Notes: generated by a model from the sequence alone, not told the origin. A DNA stretch of 64,000 nt from Brevibacterium sp. S111 (GCF_004745075.1 NZ_RHFH01000006.1:186001-250000); one strand, 5' to 3'. Positions 19,837 to 29,870 are shown, counted from the first letter of the stretch. A program made the numbers and translations.

Positions 19837-19987
19837 ATCGTCAAATTTTTTAGGATGCCTTGCTGAAATTGTCCAAATGTCGGATACCCTGAATGTAGTA
19901 CACGTCACATCTGATCACCGTCGACCACAAGGGTTCCACCTGGAATGAAGACTTTCCCCAACCTGAGCAAACGACAAAGGAGTCTCA

Positions 19988-20980
19988 GTGCTTAGGTTCA
20001 TGTCCATCCGAACACTGACCTACCTGATTCTGGCATTCGTCGCCTCCAGCTTCGCCTACCTTCTGGCCGCCGGCCTGATGCATCCCGAAGCAATCCTCTA
20101 CCCTCCCATCGCGAAGGAACCGGTCCCCCTCGAGACCGCGCAGCAGTACTTGGATGCTCGCAACATCAATCCGGATGTGCCGCTGTTCCAGCGGTATGCG
20201 AACTGGCTCGGCGGATTGGTCCGCGGTGACCTCGGCGTCACCACAGGCACCAATAAGGCGATGGTCCCGGTCTGGGAAGAGCTGCTCAACCGTGTGCCCA
20301 TCAGCCTGCGCCTGGTGCTGCTCGGTACGATCATCGGAACCGTTCTCGGCGTCGCCCTCGGAATGGTCTCGGCTGTTCGCCGCCGCTCGATCGACGACCG
20401 GGCCTTCACCTTCGGTTCGTTTCTCATCCTGGCCCTTCCGACACCGGTGATCATCCTCATCGTCCAACAGATCAACCAAGGTGTCCTCGACCTCACCGGC
20501 TGGGGTCTGCCGGCTATCAACCCCATCAATCCTCTCCTCGAGCCCGGGTCATGGGACGCGATCTCCTATCAGATCAAGGCTCTGGTGATGCCGACGATCG
20601 TTCTCACCGCAACTGCCGCAGCTTCGTATTCCAGGTATATGAAAGTCACGGCCCTTGACGTGCTCGGCAGCGACTATCTGAGAACGGCTCGCGCGAAGGG
20701 GCTTCGCCGCGGCCAAGCGATGACACGCCACGGTCTGCGCATGGCTCTGATCCCCATGGGACAGTACTTCGCGTTTGCAGTCGGGGCGGCTTTCGCCGGC
20801 TCGCTGTTCGTTGAGCTCATGTTCAACTGGCAAGGCATCGGCCGCTTCGCCATTTCCTCGATTTCGCTGGCCGACGTGAACGGAACGGTGGGAGTTGTGC
20901 TCTACACAGCCGTACTGACCCTGCTGTCAGCAACCCTTGCAGATTTCCTGCAGGGCGTCCTCGATCCCCGGGTGAGGTGA
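19988..20980 (+). CDS. Dipeptide/oligopeptide ABC transporter permease (DppB type)
   Basis: First membrane subunit of a Dpp/Opp importer, 330 aa. Helices occur near 9-30, 105-130, 140-160, 195-220 and 260-320. The cytoplasmic loop with EAA-like consensus (DYLRTARAKGLRRGQAMTRH) contacts the ATPase. AAAGGAG precedes the GTG start. The signal anchor and long first periplasmic loop are typical of DppB. It overlaps the next gene by GTGA and heads a four-gene operon ending in the binding protein. Confidence 0.9.
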   Translation: MLRFMSIRTLTYLILAFVASSFAYLLAAGLMHPEAILYPPIAKEPVPLETAQQYLDARNINPDVPLFQRYANWLGGLVRGDLGVTTGTNKAMVPVWEELLNRVPISLRLVLLGTIIGTVLGVALGMVSAVRRRSIDDRAFTFGSFLILALPTPVIILIVQQINQGVLDLTGWGLPAINPINPLLEPGSWDAISYQIKALVMPTIVLTATAAASYSRYMKVTALDVLGSDYLRTARAKGLRRGQAMTRHGLRMALIPMGQYFAFAVGAAFAGSLFVELMFNWQGIGRFAISSISLADVNGTVGVVLYTAVLTLLSATLADFLQGVLDPRVR

Positions 20981-21954
20981 GAGCATTGAGTAAAGAGAGT
21001 TCAGGAGTCTGGAACACGACGCTCGGTACACCAGATCCGACACATGTGCCAGATCCGGACCGGACCGACGAGAATGTTCACGTGCCGGCACCCCTCGGAC
21101 GGACGGCTCTCATCCGACGCAGGTTCTTCCGCAGCTCGGGTGCCTGGATCGGACTGACGACCTTCGTGCTGCTGATCCTCGTCGCGATCTTCGCGCCGAT
21201 GATCTACCAGTACGGGCCGTTCGAACGCGATCTCGCGAATTCACTGACCGGACCGACGCAGTACCATTGGTTCGGAGTCAACGAAAACGGACTCGACATC
21301 TTCGCCCGAACCATGCAGGGACTGAGGATCTCGCTGGTCATCGGTATCGGCACCGCCATCCTCACCTCGCTCCTCGCAGTACTCGTCGGCACCGTTGCCG
21401 GCTACGTCAGCAGCAAAGGAAAATGGGGCGCGATTGCCGACGGATTCCTCGTCAACCTGACGAACCTCTTCCTCGTCGTCCCCGCGCTTCTGCTGATGAT
21501 GCTCTTCAGCCCGGCGCTCCAACAGGCATCATGGCTGTGGATGATCCCGCTGCTGTCTCTGTTCGCCTGGATGCTCACCGCTCGTGTCCTGCGCGCCATG
21601 ACCCAGCAGCTGGTCAGGACCGAATACGTCGAAGCGGCCAAGTTCATGGGAGTCAATCCTGTCGTCAACATCCTGCGTCACATCATTCCCAATATCGCCA
21701 GCTGGATCATCATCGACACGACGCTCGGCGTCAGTGCTGCGATCCTCGGCGAAACCGGTCTGTCGTTCATCGGCTTCGGCATTCAGTACCCGCAGGTCTC
21801 GCTGGGAACTGTGCTCCAGGACTACAACATCTCAGCTCCGTACACCTGGATCCCGCCCGCAATGGTGCTCGCGGCGCTCGTCATCTCCATCAACATGATG
21901 GGCGAGGCGCTGCGAGACGCCCTCGACCCGACCAGCGATTCCAGCAGACTCTGA
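20977..21954 (+). CDS. Dipeptide/oligopeptide ABC transporter permease (DppC type)
   Basis: Second membrane subunit, 325 aa. A cytoplasmic N-terminal tail of about 48 residues is followed by six hydrophobic segments; the EAA-like loop reads EYVEAAKFMGVNPVVNILRH, and GETGLSFIGFGIQ is typical of DppC/OppC. The GTG start overlaps the upstream stop (GTGA); a TTG 9 bp later is an alternative. It pairs with the DppB-type gene to form the translocation channel. Confidence 0.9.
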   Translation: MRALSKESSGVWNTTLGTPDPTHVPDPDRTDENVHVPAPLGRTALIRRRFFRSSGAWIGLTTFVLLILVAIFAPMIYQYGPFERDLANSLTGPTQYHWFGVNENGLDIFARTMQGLRISLVIGIGTAILTSLLAVLVGTVAGYVSSKGKWGAIADGFLVNLTNLFLVVPALLLMMLFSPALQQASWLWMIPLLSLFAWMLTARVLRAMTQQLVRTEYVEAAKFMGVNPVVNILRHIIPNIASWIIIDTTLGVSAAILGETGLSFIGFGIQYPQVSLGTVLQDYNISAPYTWIPPAMVLAALVISINMMGEALRDALDPTSDSSRL

Positions 21955-21959
21955 GGCCG

Positions 21960-23705
21960 ATGACAATGACTGACACTGTGCTCACAGTGAACGATCTGAG
22001 CGTATCGTTCCCGTCCGAAACCAACACCGTTCATGCGGTCCAGAACCTGTCCTACGAGGTCAGGAAGGGCGAGGCCCTGGCGATCGTCGGGGAATCCGGT
22101 TCGGGCAAATCCGTCAGTTCGCTGGCCGTGATGGGGCTGCTGCCGGTCAACGCGAGCGTCTCTGGTCGCATCGACCTGCTCGGCCGCAACATGTTCGAGC
22201 TCAATGACAGACAACTGTCCACCCTCCGCGGAAACACGGTTTCGATGGTGTTCCAGGACCCATTGTCGGCTTTGACTCCCGTCTACGAAGTCGGTCGACA
22301 GATCTCCGAGGTCGTTCGGATCCATCACCCCGAGGTATCACAAGCCAAAGCTGATGCGCGCTCGGTCGAACTCCTCGACTCTGTCGGCATCCCGGATCCG
22401 AGCAGGCGCGCCAAACAGTATCCGCACGAGTACTCCGGCGGAATGCGGCAACGAGCCATGATCGCCATGGCGATCGCCAATGAACCCGAACTCATCATCG
22501 CCGACGAACCGACAACCGCCCTGGACGTCACTATCCAGGCGCAGGTGATGGACCTGCTCAAGTCGGCACAGGAAATGCTTGGTGCCGCCACCGTTCTCAT
22601 CACGCATGACATGGGCGTGGTGGCCGGGTTCGCCGACCGCGTCTTGGTCATGAAGGAATCGCGGATGGTTGAGGAAGGGGATGTCGAGGAGATCTTCTAC
22701 AGACCCAGGGAGAAGTACACCCGAGATCTCTTGGCCGCAGTGCCGCGTATCGATCTCGACGATCCGAGCGAATCGAAGAGCATCGCGGGTTCGGCGATGG
22801 CCAAAGTTGCTGAGGTCTCCGAGACCCTCCTCCCTCGGGAGAAGCGTCCCGTCGTCCTCGAGGTGACCGACCTCGAACGCATCTTCCCTATCACCAAGGG
22901 TGCGCTCATCCGTAAGAAGATCGGCGAGCAACGGGCCGTAGACGGCATTTCGTTCGACATCCGTGAAGGCGAATGCCTTGCTCTGGTCGGTGAATCCGGA
23001 TCGGGTAAGACCACTACCCTGCTGGAGATCATGCAGCTGCGCAAGCCGCAGAAGGGCACGATCAGGATCAACGGCAAAGACACTTCTTCGCTCACTCGCG
23101 CAGACCGAGCGACGATGCGCAGCGACGTGACGGTAGTGTTCCAAGACCCGATGGCGGCACTGGATCCGAGGATGCCGATCAGCGACATCCTCAAGGAGCC
23201 GATGCAGGTTCAGGGGTACAGCAAGGAACGTATGAATGAGCGGGTCGATTGGCTGCTGACGACCGTCGGCCTCACGCCCGAACATGCTTCTCGGTATCCG
23301 GCCCAGTTCTCCGGCGGTCAGCGACAGCGTGTGGGGGTGGCTCGCGCACTGGCCTGCGAGCCGAAACTCATCGTTCTCGACGAGCCGACCAGCGCCCTGG
23401 ACGTCACTGTTCAGGCCGGAGTGCTGAAGATGCTTGCCGACCTCAGGTCCCGATTGGGCGTGAGCTTCCTATTCGTCTCCCACGATCTGTCGGTCGTCCG
23501 TCACATCTCCGACCGCATCGCGGTGATGAAGTCCGGAAAGCTGGTCGAAATAGGAGACACCGCAAACGTCTTCGACGACCCGCGGCACGCGTACAGCCGC
23601 GAGCTGCTTGCTGCAGTTCCGATCCCTGATCCGGCCAAGGCCCGGGCTCACCGCAGCACCACGATCGATGCCGAGGCGTTCTCCGGTTTTGGTGAGTCCC
23701 GATGA
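21960..23705 (+). CDS. Fused dipeptide ABC transporter ATPase (DppD-DppF)
   Basis: A single 581-aa polypeptide with two complete nucleotide-binding domains that energises the importer in place of separate DppD and DppF. Domain 1: Walker A GESGSGKS (44-51), signature YSGGMRQR, Walker B LIIADEPTTALD. Domain 2: Walker A GESGSGKT (near 344), signature FSGGQRQR, Walker B LIVLDEPTSALD. Both have the catalytic Glu. An oligopeptide-transporter C-terminal stretch follows each domain. The ATG at 21960 lies 5 bp after the DppC stop, behind GAGG. Overlapping upstream frame is simply open and not coding. Confidence 0.92.
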   Translation: MTMTDTVLTVNDLSVSFPSETNTVHAVQNLSYEVRKGEALAIVGESGSGKSVSSLAVMGLLPVNASVSGRIDLLGRNMFELNDRQLSTLRGNTVSMVFQDPLSALTPVYEVGRQISEVVRIHHPEVSQAKADARSVELLDSVGIPDPSRRAKQYPHEYSGGMRQRAMIAMAIANEPELIIADEPTTALDVTIQAQVMDLLKSAQEMLGAATVLITHDMGVVAGFADRVLVMKESRMVEEGDVEEIFYRPREKYTRDLLAAVPRIDLDDPSESKSIAGSAMAKVAEVSETLLPREKRPVVLEVTDLERIFPITKGALIRKKIGEQRAVDGISFDIREGECLALVGESGSGKTTTLLEIMQLRKPQKGTIRINGKDTSSLTRADRATMRSDVTVVFQDPMAALDPRMPISDILKEPMQVQGYSKERMNERVDWLLTTVGLTPEHASRYPAQFSGGQRQRVGVARALACEPKLIVLDEPTSALDVTVQAGVLKMLADLRSRLGVSFLFVSHDLSVVRHISDRIAVMKSGKLVEIGDTANVFDDPRHAYSRELLAAVPIPDPAKARAHRSTTIDAEAFSGFGESR

Positions 23706-23824
23706 CGAGAGAACTCATCGCTCTTGCCGGCTGTCACTCGCCCCCGGCCGTTCGACTGCGCGCCCGAACCGTAAAGGAGCATCCAACAAGCAACGTCTCA
23801 AGAGCTTGACCACCATGTGAGTTC

Positions 23825-23840
23825 GTGGTGAGGACACCAC
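23825..23840 (+). repeat. Small hairpin between ATPase and binding-protein genes
   Basis: GTGGTG-AGGA-CACCAC lies in the 212-bp gap before the binding-protein gene. It may stabilise or partly terminate the transcript so that the binding protein is made at a different level. The rest of the gap shows no gene. Confidence 0.35.
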
Positions 23841-23917
23841 CGGCTCAGCTTCTCAGCCCCGCACCGGCCGAATACCGTCGCAAGGCGGCGGCCTCGAAAT
23901 CAAAGGAGATGCAGAAA

Positions 23918-25627
23918 ATGATTCTCAGAAAGAAGTTCACCTGCGGAGTCGCCGCCATGGCAATCGCGGGTCTCGCGCTGGCAGGGTGTTCTCAAGCACC
24001 CGAAGGCGGCGGCAAGGACGGCGATGACAATGCGCTCGACGCCAGCGCCAATGAGATCAATGCGAAAGACCGCGGTGAGGTCGGCGACGGAGGCGACCTG
24101 CGACTGACGAACAATGCGTTCCCCGCGAACTGGAACATCCTCAATCTCGACGGATACGAGACCAATACCAACGACATGATGGATATGATCTATCCCGATC
24201 TGTACAGCTACACGGCCGATGGCGAGGTCGTCCCGAACAAGAACTACACGAAACGCCTCGACGTGGTCTCCGAGGATCCTCTCGTCGTCGAGATCGAACT
24301 CAACGAGGGTATGAAGTGGTCGGACGGCACTCCGATCGACTACAAGTCCATTGAAAATGTCTTCAAGACGATGGACGGGTCGAAGGAGGACTACAATATC
24401 GTGTCCTCCGAGGGCTATGACCAGGTCAAGAAGATCGAGAAAGGCGACAACGACCTCACTGCCAGGGTGACGTTCAAAGAACCTTACGCGGACTGGAAGG
24501 GGCTGGCCGACGTTGCCCCCGACTCTCTCGTCAAGGATGCAAAGACCTTCAACGATGCGTGGGTCGATGGTCCGAAGGTCACCGCAGGACCGTACAAGGT
24601 CAAGAAGATCGATTCGAAGAACAAGACCGTCCAGATGGAGCCCGATGACAACTGGTGGGGAGACAAGGCTCCCCTGGATTCTGTCCTCATCACCACGATC
24701 GAAGATCCTTCGGCAGCGGCCTCAAGCTTCCAGAACGGACAGCTCGATGCCATTGAGACCACGGTTCCTGCCCAATACTCTGTCGTCAAGCCGATGATCG
24801 ACAATGGTGCCGAACTGCGCCGCGCATCAGCACCGGATTGGAGCCACATCACTCTCAACGGTGAAAAGGGCGGACCGTTGGCTGATGAGACTCTGCGCCA
24901 GGCGGTCTTCAAGACCCTCGACCGCAAGGAGATCTTCCTCTCGGTCAACTCGACGATGCCTTACCCGAAGGACACCGAGCAGCTCAACAACCGCATGCTC
25001 ATGACCAATCAGAACGGGTACAAGGACACCTCTGACGGTCGCGCCGATGCTGACGCGGACGCCGCAAAGAAGATGCTCGAAGACGCCGGCTACGAGTACG
25101 ACGACTCGGGCAAGGCGACGAAGGACGGCGAGCCGATCACACTCGAATACGTCTACAACGACGGTTCGAAGACGAACGAAGCAGTCCTGCCCGTTGTCCA
25201 GGAGAACCTCAAGGAGATCGGTGTCACAGTCAAGGAGCACAAGGTTCCGCCGACGGATCTCTTCGCCAAGTACATCGATCCCGGCAAGTACGATATGACG
25301 CTGTTCGGCTACTCAGGCAACCCGTTCCTCTCCAGCGGCGACTCGATCTGGAAGACCAATGGCGGCCAGAACTTCAGCAACATCGGTGATAAGGAAGTCG
25401 ACAAGCTCCTCAACAAGGCAGCGACTTCCACCGATGAAGACGAGCGAGCAGATCTGATGAATCAGGCAGACGATAAGCTCTGGGACGTCGCCGGCGTCAT
25501 CCCGCTGTGGCAGTCCTACGACTTCTTCGTCGTCAACCCCGACCTCGCCAACTACGGCGCCTTCGGCTTCGAAAGCCCCGACTGGACGAAGATCGGATAC
25601 GTCAAGGGATCTGACAAGCTCAAGTGA
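23918..25627 (+). CDS. ABC transporter peptide-binding lipoprotein (SBP family 5)
   Basis: The extracytoplasmic receptor of the importer, 569 aa. The signal peptide MILRKKFTCGVAAMAIAGLA ends in the lipobox LAGC (C24). The mature part is rich in Asp and Lys and has family-5 features such as NEGMKWSDGTPIDY and the closing GVIPLWQSYDFFVVNP. ATG 23918 is supported by AAAGGAG nine bases upstream; a nearer ATG at 23909 is too close to that site. It is the last gene of the operon and is followed by a strong terminator. Peptides are the likely ligand. Confidence 0.92.
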   Translation: MILRKKFTCGVAAMAIAGLALAGCSQAPEGGGKDGDDNALDASANEINAKDRGEVGDGGDLRLTNNAFPANWNILNLDGYETNTNDMMDMIYPDLYSYTADGEVVPNKNYTKRLDVVSEDPLVVEIELNEGMKWSDGTPIDYKSIENVFKTMDGSKEDYNIVSSEGYDQVKKIEKGDNDLTARVTFKEPYADWKGLADVAPDSLVKDAKTFNDAWVDGPKVTAGPYKVKKIDSKNKTVQMEPDDNWWGDKAPLDSVLITTIEDPSAAASSFQNGQLDAIETTVPAQYSVVKPMIDNGAELRRASAPDWSHITLNGEKGGPLADETLRQAVFKTLDRKEIFLSVNSTMPYPKDTEQLNNRMLMTNQNGYKDTSDGRADADADAAKKMLEDAGYEYDDSGKATKDGEPITLEYVYNDGSKTNEAVLPVVQENLKEIGVTVKEHKVPPTDLFAKYIDPGKYDMTLFGYSGNPFLSSGDSIWKTNGGQNFSNIGDKEVDKLLNKAATSTDEDERADLMNQADDKLWDVAGVIPLWQSYDFFVVNPDLANYGAFGFESPDWTKIGYVKGSDKLK

Positions 25628-25653
25628 TCCTCAGGTGATTCTCGTCTGAGTGG

Positions 25654-25685
25654 CTGGGGCCGCTGCCGACAGGCAGCGGCCCCAG
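25654..25685 (+). terminator. Terminator of the peptide-transporter operon
   Basis: A perfect 14-bp stem (CTGGGGCCGCTGCC and complement) with a GACA loop starts 27 bp after the binding-protein stop and is followed by a short T-rich stretch (TTGCTTCC). Confidence 0.8.
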
Positions 25686-25740
25686 TTGCTTCCTCCGTTC
25701 CCTCTCCCTGCTTCGGCAGTGCCAACGGAAAACGCACAGA

Positions 25741-25785
25741 AGCGCCGAGGTGGCGCAGACGAATCGTCTGCGCCACCTCGGCGCT
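25741..25785 (-). terminator. Long hairpin downstream of ilvD
   Basis: A 45-nt perfect inverted repeat (arms of up to 22 bp around one base, AGCGCCGAGGTGG at the outer end) lies between the convergent binding-protein gene and ilvD, 49 bp beyond the ilvD stop. It is likely the ilvD terminator, serving both directions. Confidence 0.75.
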
Positions 25786-25833
25786 GGTGTTCGTTCTGCC
25801 GCGGACGACGGTCAGCGGCTGATCAGGACATGC

Positions 25834-27546
25834 TCAGAAGCAGACCGCGCCCTTCGACGCCGACTGCACGAGCTTCGCGTACTTGCCGAGCACACCGGTC
25901 AGGCGGTGGTTGTCCGGGATCGTCCAGGTCTTGCGACGTTCGGCGAGCACCTCCTCATCGACGTGGAGCTCGATGGAGCGAGCGGCGATGTCGACGGTGA
26001 TTTGGTCCCCGTCCTCGACGAGTGCGATCGGGCCGCCGTCGACGGCCTCGGGAGCGATGTGGCCGATGCACAGACCGGTCGATCCTCCGGAGAATCGGCC
26101 GTCGGTGAGCAGCAGGACGTCCTTGCCGATTCCTGCGCCCTTGATGGCTCCGGTGATCGCGAGCATCTCGCGCATTCCGGGGCCGCCCTTGGGACCCTCA
26201 TAGCGGATGACGACGACATCGCCCTTCTTCAGCTCACCGTTGAGCACGGCGTCCATGGCCGGCTTCTCCTGGTTGAACACGCGCGCCGTGCCTTCGAAGA
26301 CGTCGGCGTCGAAGCCGGCCGACTTCACCACGGCACCTTCGGGTGCCAGCGATCCCTGCAGCACGGTGAGACCGCCGGTGGCGTGGATCGGATTGTTCAG
26401 GGCCCGCAGGATCTTCCCGTCCGGGTCCGGAGGGTTGATGGACTCGAGGTTCTCGGCCACGGTCTTGCCGGTCACCGTCATGCAGTCGCCGTTGAGCAGC
26501 CCGTTGTCGAGCAGGGCCTTCATGATCACGGGCACGCCGCCGATCTTGAAGACGTCGTTCATCACGTACTGGCCGAAGGGCTTGACGTTGCCCAGGTGCG
26601 GGACCTTATCGCCGATGCGGTTGAAGTCGTCGAGCTCGAGGGTGACACCGGCCTCGTGGGCGATGGCCAGCAGGTGGAGCACGGCATTGGTCGAGCCGCC
26701 GAAGGCCATGACCACGGCGATCGCATTGTGCAGCGATTCGCGCGTGATGATGTCCTTCGTCGTGATGCCGCGACGCAGCAGTTCGACGACGGCTTCGCCA
26801 GACTTCCGCGCGAACATCGTGCGGTTGCGGTGGATGGCCGGCGGGGCGGCCGAGCCGGGCAGCGACATGCCCATGGCTTCGGCCGCAGAGGCCATGGTGT
26901 TCGCCGTGTACATTCCGCCGCAGGCACCCTCACCGGGGCAGACGGCGCGCTCGATGGCGTCGACGTCACCTTGGGTGATCGTCCCCGCCCGGCAGGCGCC
27001 GACGGCTTCGAAGGCGTCGATGAGGGTGACTTCCTTCTCCGAGCCGTCCGAGAGCTTCGCCGTCCCCGGCATGATCGAACCGTTGTAGAGGAACACGCTG
27101 GACAGCCCGAGGCGGGCGGAGGCCATGAGCTTTCCGGGAATCGACTTGTCGCAGCCGGCCATGAGGACCGAACCGTCGAGCCGCTCGGCACTCATCACCG
27201 TTTCGACGGAGTCGGTGATGACCTCGCGGGAGACCAGCGAGTAGTGCATGCCCTCATGGCCCATGGAGATGCCGTCGGAGACCGAGATGGTTCCGAACTC
27301 CAACGGGAAGCCGCCGGCCTCGTGGACACCTTCTTTGGAGGCCTGGCCGAGGCGCTGCAGCGACATATTGCAGGGCGTGATCTCGTTCCACGAGGTCGCG
27401 ATGGCGATCTGGGGTTTGACCCAGTCGTCGTCGCCCATGCCGACGGCGCGCAGCATGCCGCGCGCAGCGGTGGCTTCGAGCCCATCGGTGACATCGCGGG
27501 AACGGGGTTTGATGTCGGGGGTGTTCGTGTTCGTATCGATGCTCAT
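25834..27546 (-). CDS. ilvD: Dihydroxy-acid dehydratase
   Basis: This Fe-S enzyme dehydrates dihydroxy-isovalerate and dihydroxy-methylvalerate, the third common step of Val/Ile/Leu synthesis. It is 570 aa. Cluster cysteines are C59 (EITPCNMSL), the Cys of [10 protein letters not shown] (near 132) and [12 protein letters not shown] (near 205). The C-terminal [10 protein letters not shown] is a family motif. It is 17 kb from ilvBNC on the same strand and stands alone between hairpins, so it is separately transcribed here. Confidence 0.96.
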   Translation of the reverse strand: MSIDTNTNTPDIKPRSRDVTDGLEATAARGMLRAVGMGDDDWVKPQIAIATSWNEITPCNMSLQRLGQASKEGVHEAGGFPLEFGTISVSDGISMGHEGMHYSLVSREVITDSVETVMSAERLDGSVLMAGCDKSIPGKLMASARLGLSSVFLYNGSIMPGTAKLSDGSEKEVTLIDAFEAVGACRAGTITQGDVDAIERAVCPGEGACGGMYTANTMASAAEAMGMSLPGSAAPPAIHRNRTMFARKSGEAVVELLRRGITTKDIITRESLHNAIAVVMAFGGSTNAVLHLLAIAHEAGVTLELDDFNRIGDKVPHLGNVKPFGQYVMNDVFKIGGVPVIMKALLDNGLLNGDCMTVTGKTVAENLESINPPDPDGKILRALNNPIHATGGLTVLQGSLAPEGAVVKSAGFDADVFEGTARVFNQEKPAMDAVLNGELKKGDVVVIRYEGPKGGPGMREMLAITGAIKGAGIGKDVLLLTDGRFSGGSTGLCIGHIAPEAVDGGPIALVEDGDQITVDIAARSIELHVDEEVLAERRKTWTIPDNHRLTGVLGKYAKLVQSASKGAVCF

Positions 27547-27582
27547 GCAGGCATGCTACGCCCGATTCCAGCATCCGCACGC

Positions 27583-27630
27583 CCGACTCTCGCATGGTGG
27601 AACCTCTCCTGGGCACCATGCGAGAGTCGG
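27583..27630 (-). terminator. Hairpin between 2-hydroxyacid dehydrogenase and ilvD
   Basis: Perfect 17-bp arms (CCGACTCTCGCATGGTG and complement) enclose a 14-nt loop, 36 bp upstream of the ilvD start and 60 bp after the upstream gene's stop. Its place fits a terminator; an ilvD leader element cannot be excluded. Confidence 0.6.
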
Positions 27631-27690
27631 TCGCTCAGCCGACGATTCGACCCTGCTTAGGTCAGGCTCTCATGACCTATTGTCGGTGCC

Positions 27691-28635
27691 TCAGATCTTG
27701 ACGAGGTTGACCGGTTTCTCACCGTCGTTGATCCGGCGGACCTGCTCGGCGAGGATCTTCACGACCCGCGGCTCGAAGGCCGAGGTGTCCCCGCCGACAT
27801 GCGGAGTCACGAGCGTATTCGGCGTCCCCCACAACGGGTGATTCCGCGGCAGCGGCTCGGGGTCGGTGACGTCGAGAGCGGCGTGGAGGCGCCCGGTCGT
27901 CAGCTCGGCCACGAGAGCGTCGGTATCGACGACCTTGCCGCGGGCGACATTGACGATGAGCGCATTGTCGGGCAGCAGTCCGAGGAACTCGGCATCGACG
28001 AGGTGGTGCGTGCCCTCGTTGAGCGGGGTGATGAGCACGACCACCTCGGTGTGGGGAAGCAGCTGGGGCAGCTCATCGACGCCGTGGATCTTGCCGCGGT
28101 CGTCCTCACGCGCACTCGAGGCGACACGGGTGAGCTGAACTTCGAACGGGTCGAATCGGTCGGCGATGGCCGAACCGATCTCGCCGACGCCGACGATCAT
28201 CACCCGACGATCCTGCAGGGACCGGTACCGGTGATGCTCCCACGTCCGGGAGACCTGTGAGCGCACGGCGTCATCGATGCCGCGCAGGCTCGCCAGGGTC
28301 AGGGCGAGCGCGAGCTCGGCGGTTCCTCCGGTGTGCACTCCCGAGGCGGTCGCGACCTCGATGCCGCGCTCGGGCAGATGCGCCACGGGGTCGTAACCGG
28401 TCGTCTGGGTGATGACGAGCCGCAGGTTCGTCAGCTCGTCGAGCATCTCGATGGTCGGGCCGGAATTCAGATACGGCAGGACGACGACGTCGACGTCATC
28501 GTGGCTGAGCTTCGGCGAACGCTCGGCATCGGAGAAGACGACGAGGTCGACATTGGCCCGTTGGTGGGCGGGGATCTGGGCGATCACCCGGTTGCGGAGC
28601 TCGGAATTCGGGAATGCGATCGTGGTGATGGACAT
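27691..28635 (-). CDS. D-2-hydroxyacid dehydrogenase family protein
   Basis: A 314-aa NAD(P)-dependent dehydrogenase. The nucleotide-binding motif is GVGEIG (149-154) and the catalytic residues are R232 (NVARGK), E260 (TDPEP) and H279 (TPHVGG). It lacks ACT/ASB domains. ATG 28635 is chosen for GAGGG directly upstream; longer frames run into the MarR gene in another frame. It follows the MarR gene by 67 bp on the same strand and may be the fourth gene of the flavin operon. Substrate unknown; glyoxylate/hydroxypyruvate reductases are the nearest group by general appearance. Confidence 0.88.
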   Translation of the reverse strand: MSITTIAFPNSELRNRVIAQIPAHQRANVDLVVFSDAERSPKLSHDDVDVVVLPYLNSGPTIEMLDELTNLRLVITQTTGYDPVAHLPERGIEVATASGVHTGGTAELALALTLASLRGIDDAVRSQVSRTWEHHRYRSLQDRRVMIVGVGEIGSAIADRFDPFEVQLTRVASSAREDDRGKIHGVDELPQLLPHTEVVVLITPLNEGTHHLVDAEFLGLLPDNALIVNVARGKVVDTDALVAELTTGRLHAALDVTDPEPLPRNHPLWGTPNTLVTPHVGGDTSAFEPRVVKILAEQVRRINDGEKPVNLVKI

Positions 28636-28702
28636 GCCCTCATTCTGACACGCCGCCCGAACCGGCGCCGAGACCTTCATCACTCTGAGATGACCGGCCT
28701 CG

Positions 28703-29167
28703 TCACTCAGGCAGAGCGCGTCCGATCCGCGCGAACACCGACTGGAGGACCTCAAGCTCCTCATCGCTGACATGCTCGAAGAAGATCTCGTCGACATAGT
28801 CCTTGTGCTGCGATCCGGCGGCGAGGAACGCCTGCGCCCCGGCCTCGGTGAGCGCCACATTGTGGGCACGCCCGTCCTCGGGACACGGAGTCTTCGTCAC
28901 CAGCCCCGAGTCTTCGAGGACCTTGATCCGGTAGTTCAGTCGCGACGGCGAGAACACGAGTTTCCTGGCCAGGGCACTCATCGTCAGCGTCCGCTCGGGC
29001 GCCTCCCACAGCAGGAGGAGCGTGTTGTAGTCACTGACGGTCAGACCCGCATCGTTCTTCAGCTGCGCCTCGAGGGCCTGGCGGACCCGCTGCGATGTCT
29101 CGAAGTAGGTCCGCCAGGCGTTCTGCGCCAGGGCCTCCCGGCCGAGGCCGAATCTGATCTCGGTCAT
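28703..29167 (-). CDS. MarR-family transcriptional regulator
   Basis: A 154-aa winged-helix regulator: dimerisation helices at both ends, recognition helix in LARKLVFSPSRLNYRIKVLEDSGLV split over the middle, wing with CPEDGRAHNVALTEAG. MarR proteins usually repress adjacent genes and are released by small phenolic ligands or oxidation; one Cys (CPEDGR) is present. It is the third gene of an operon after the luciferase-like and FMN reductase genes, starting 2 bp after the reductase stop. The palindromes in front of the operon are its likely target. Confidence 0.88.
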   Translation of the reverse strand: MTEIRFGLGREALAQNAWRTYFETSQRVRQALEAQLKNDAGLTVSDYNTLLLLWEAPERTLTMSALARKLVFSPSRLNYRIKVLEDSGLVTKTPCPEDGRAHNVALTEAGAQAFLAAGSQHKDYVDEIFFEHVSDEELEVLQSVFARIGRALPE

Positions 29168-29168
29168 C

Positions 29169-29870
29169 TCAGCCCTCGAGCAGCTGCGCGAACGGAGTGA
29201 TGCGTTCGGGGTCGAACTCATCTCCGCCGCGCTCACCCGAAACCGCGCCGAAGACGGATCGTGCGGGCGCGGATTCCGGGTCGTCCGCCTCGGCGAGGTC
29301 ATCGACTCCGAGCCCGGTCAGGCTCGCGGTCAGCGAGACGAGCTCTTCGGCGGCCTGCCGGATGCGCGCATTGAGCGCCCGGCCGCCTTCGACGGAACCC
29401 CAGTCGTCGGTGGCGGCGAAGACCGTGGTCGGCACGACGATGCCCTTGAGATAGGCGAGCATCGGCCGCAGCACCGCGTCCCCGGCCAGGGAATGTCGGG
29501 CGGTGCCGCCGGTGGAGGCGATGAGCACGGGGGTGCGTGCCAGCGTCCGATCGTCGATGAGCTGCCAGAACAGTGTGTGCAGCCCGACCGGGGCGGCCTT
29601 GTAGACGGGGGCGACCGAGACGATGGCGTCCGCGTTCGCGACCGTCGTGAACGCCGCCTCCAGCGCTTCGGACCGGAAGCCGGTCAGGGTCATATCCGTG
29701 AGCGCAGTGGCGAGGCTGCGGACGTTGATGATCTCGGTGTCCACCTCGGTGCCCACGGACTCCCCCACCGAGGCGGCTGTGGCGAGGATCCGTTCGGTGA
29801 GTTTGAGTGTGGTCGAGTCCTCGCTGAGCGAGGTGTTCACGGCCACGATCTTCATCGTCTGCGTGCTCAT
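29169..29870 (-). CDS. NAD(P)H-dependent FMN reductase (CE1759-like)
   Basis: A 233-aa flavodoxin-fold reductase that would supply reduced FMN to the partner monooxygenase. The N-terminal KIVAVNTSLSEDSTTLKL is the phosphate-binding loop region of NADPH-dependent FMN reductases, and VSVAPVYKAAPVGLHTLFWQ matches the family core. It overlaps the luciferase-like gene by 4 bp (ATGA). The pairing of this reductase with a luciferase-like protein is common in corynebacteria and relatives. The C-terminal 45 residues are acidic and lie outside the fold. Confidence 0.88.
   Translation of the reverse strand: MSTQTMKIVAVNTSLSEDSTTLKLTERILATAASVGESVGTEVDTEIINVRSLATALTDMTLTGFRSEALEAAFTTVANADAIVSVAPVYKAAPVGLHTLFWQLIDDRTLARTPVLIASTGGTARHSLAGDAVLRPMLAYLKGIVVPTTVFAATDDWGSVEGGRALNARIRQAAEELVSLTASLTGLGVDDLAEADDPESAPARSVFGAVSGERGGDEFDPERITPFAQLLEG

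Noticed and set aside
19837..19987. Promoter elements in the gap before the peptide transporter
   Set aside because: Several A/T-rich hexamers can be paired, none clearly better than the others, so no single promoter is called.
25750..27660. Long plus-strand frame opposite ilvD
   Set aside because: Same shadow composition; ilvD on the other strand has its Fe-S cysteines and normal length.
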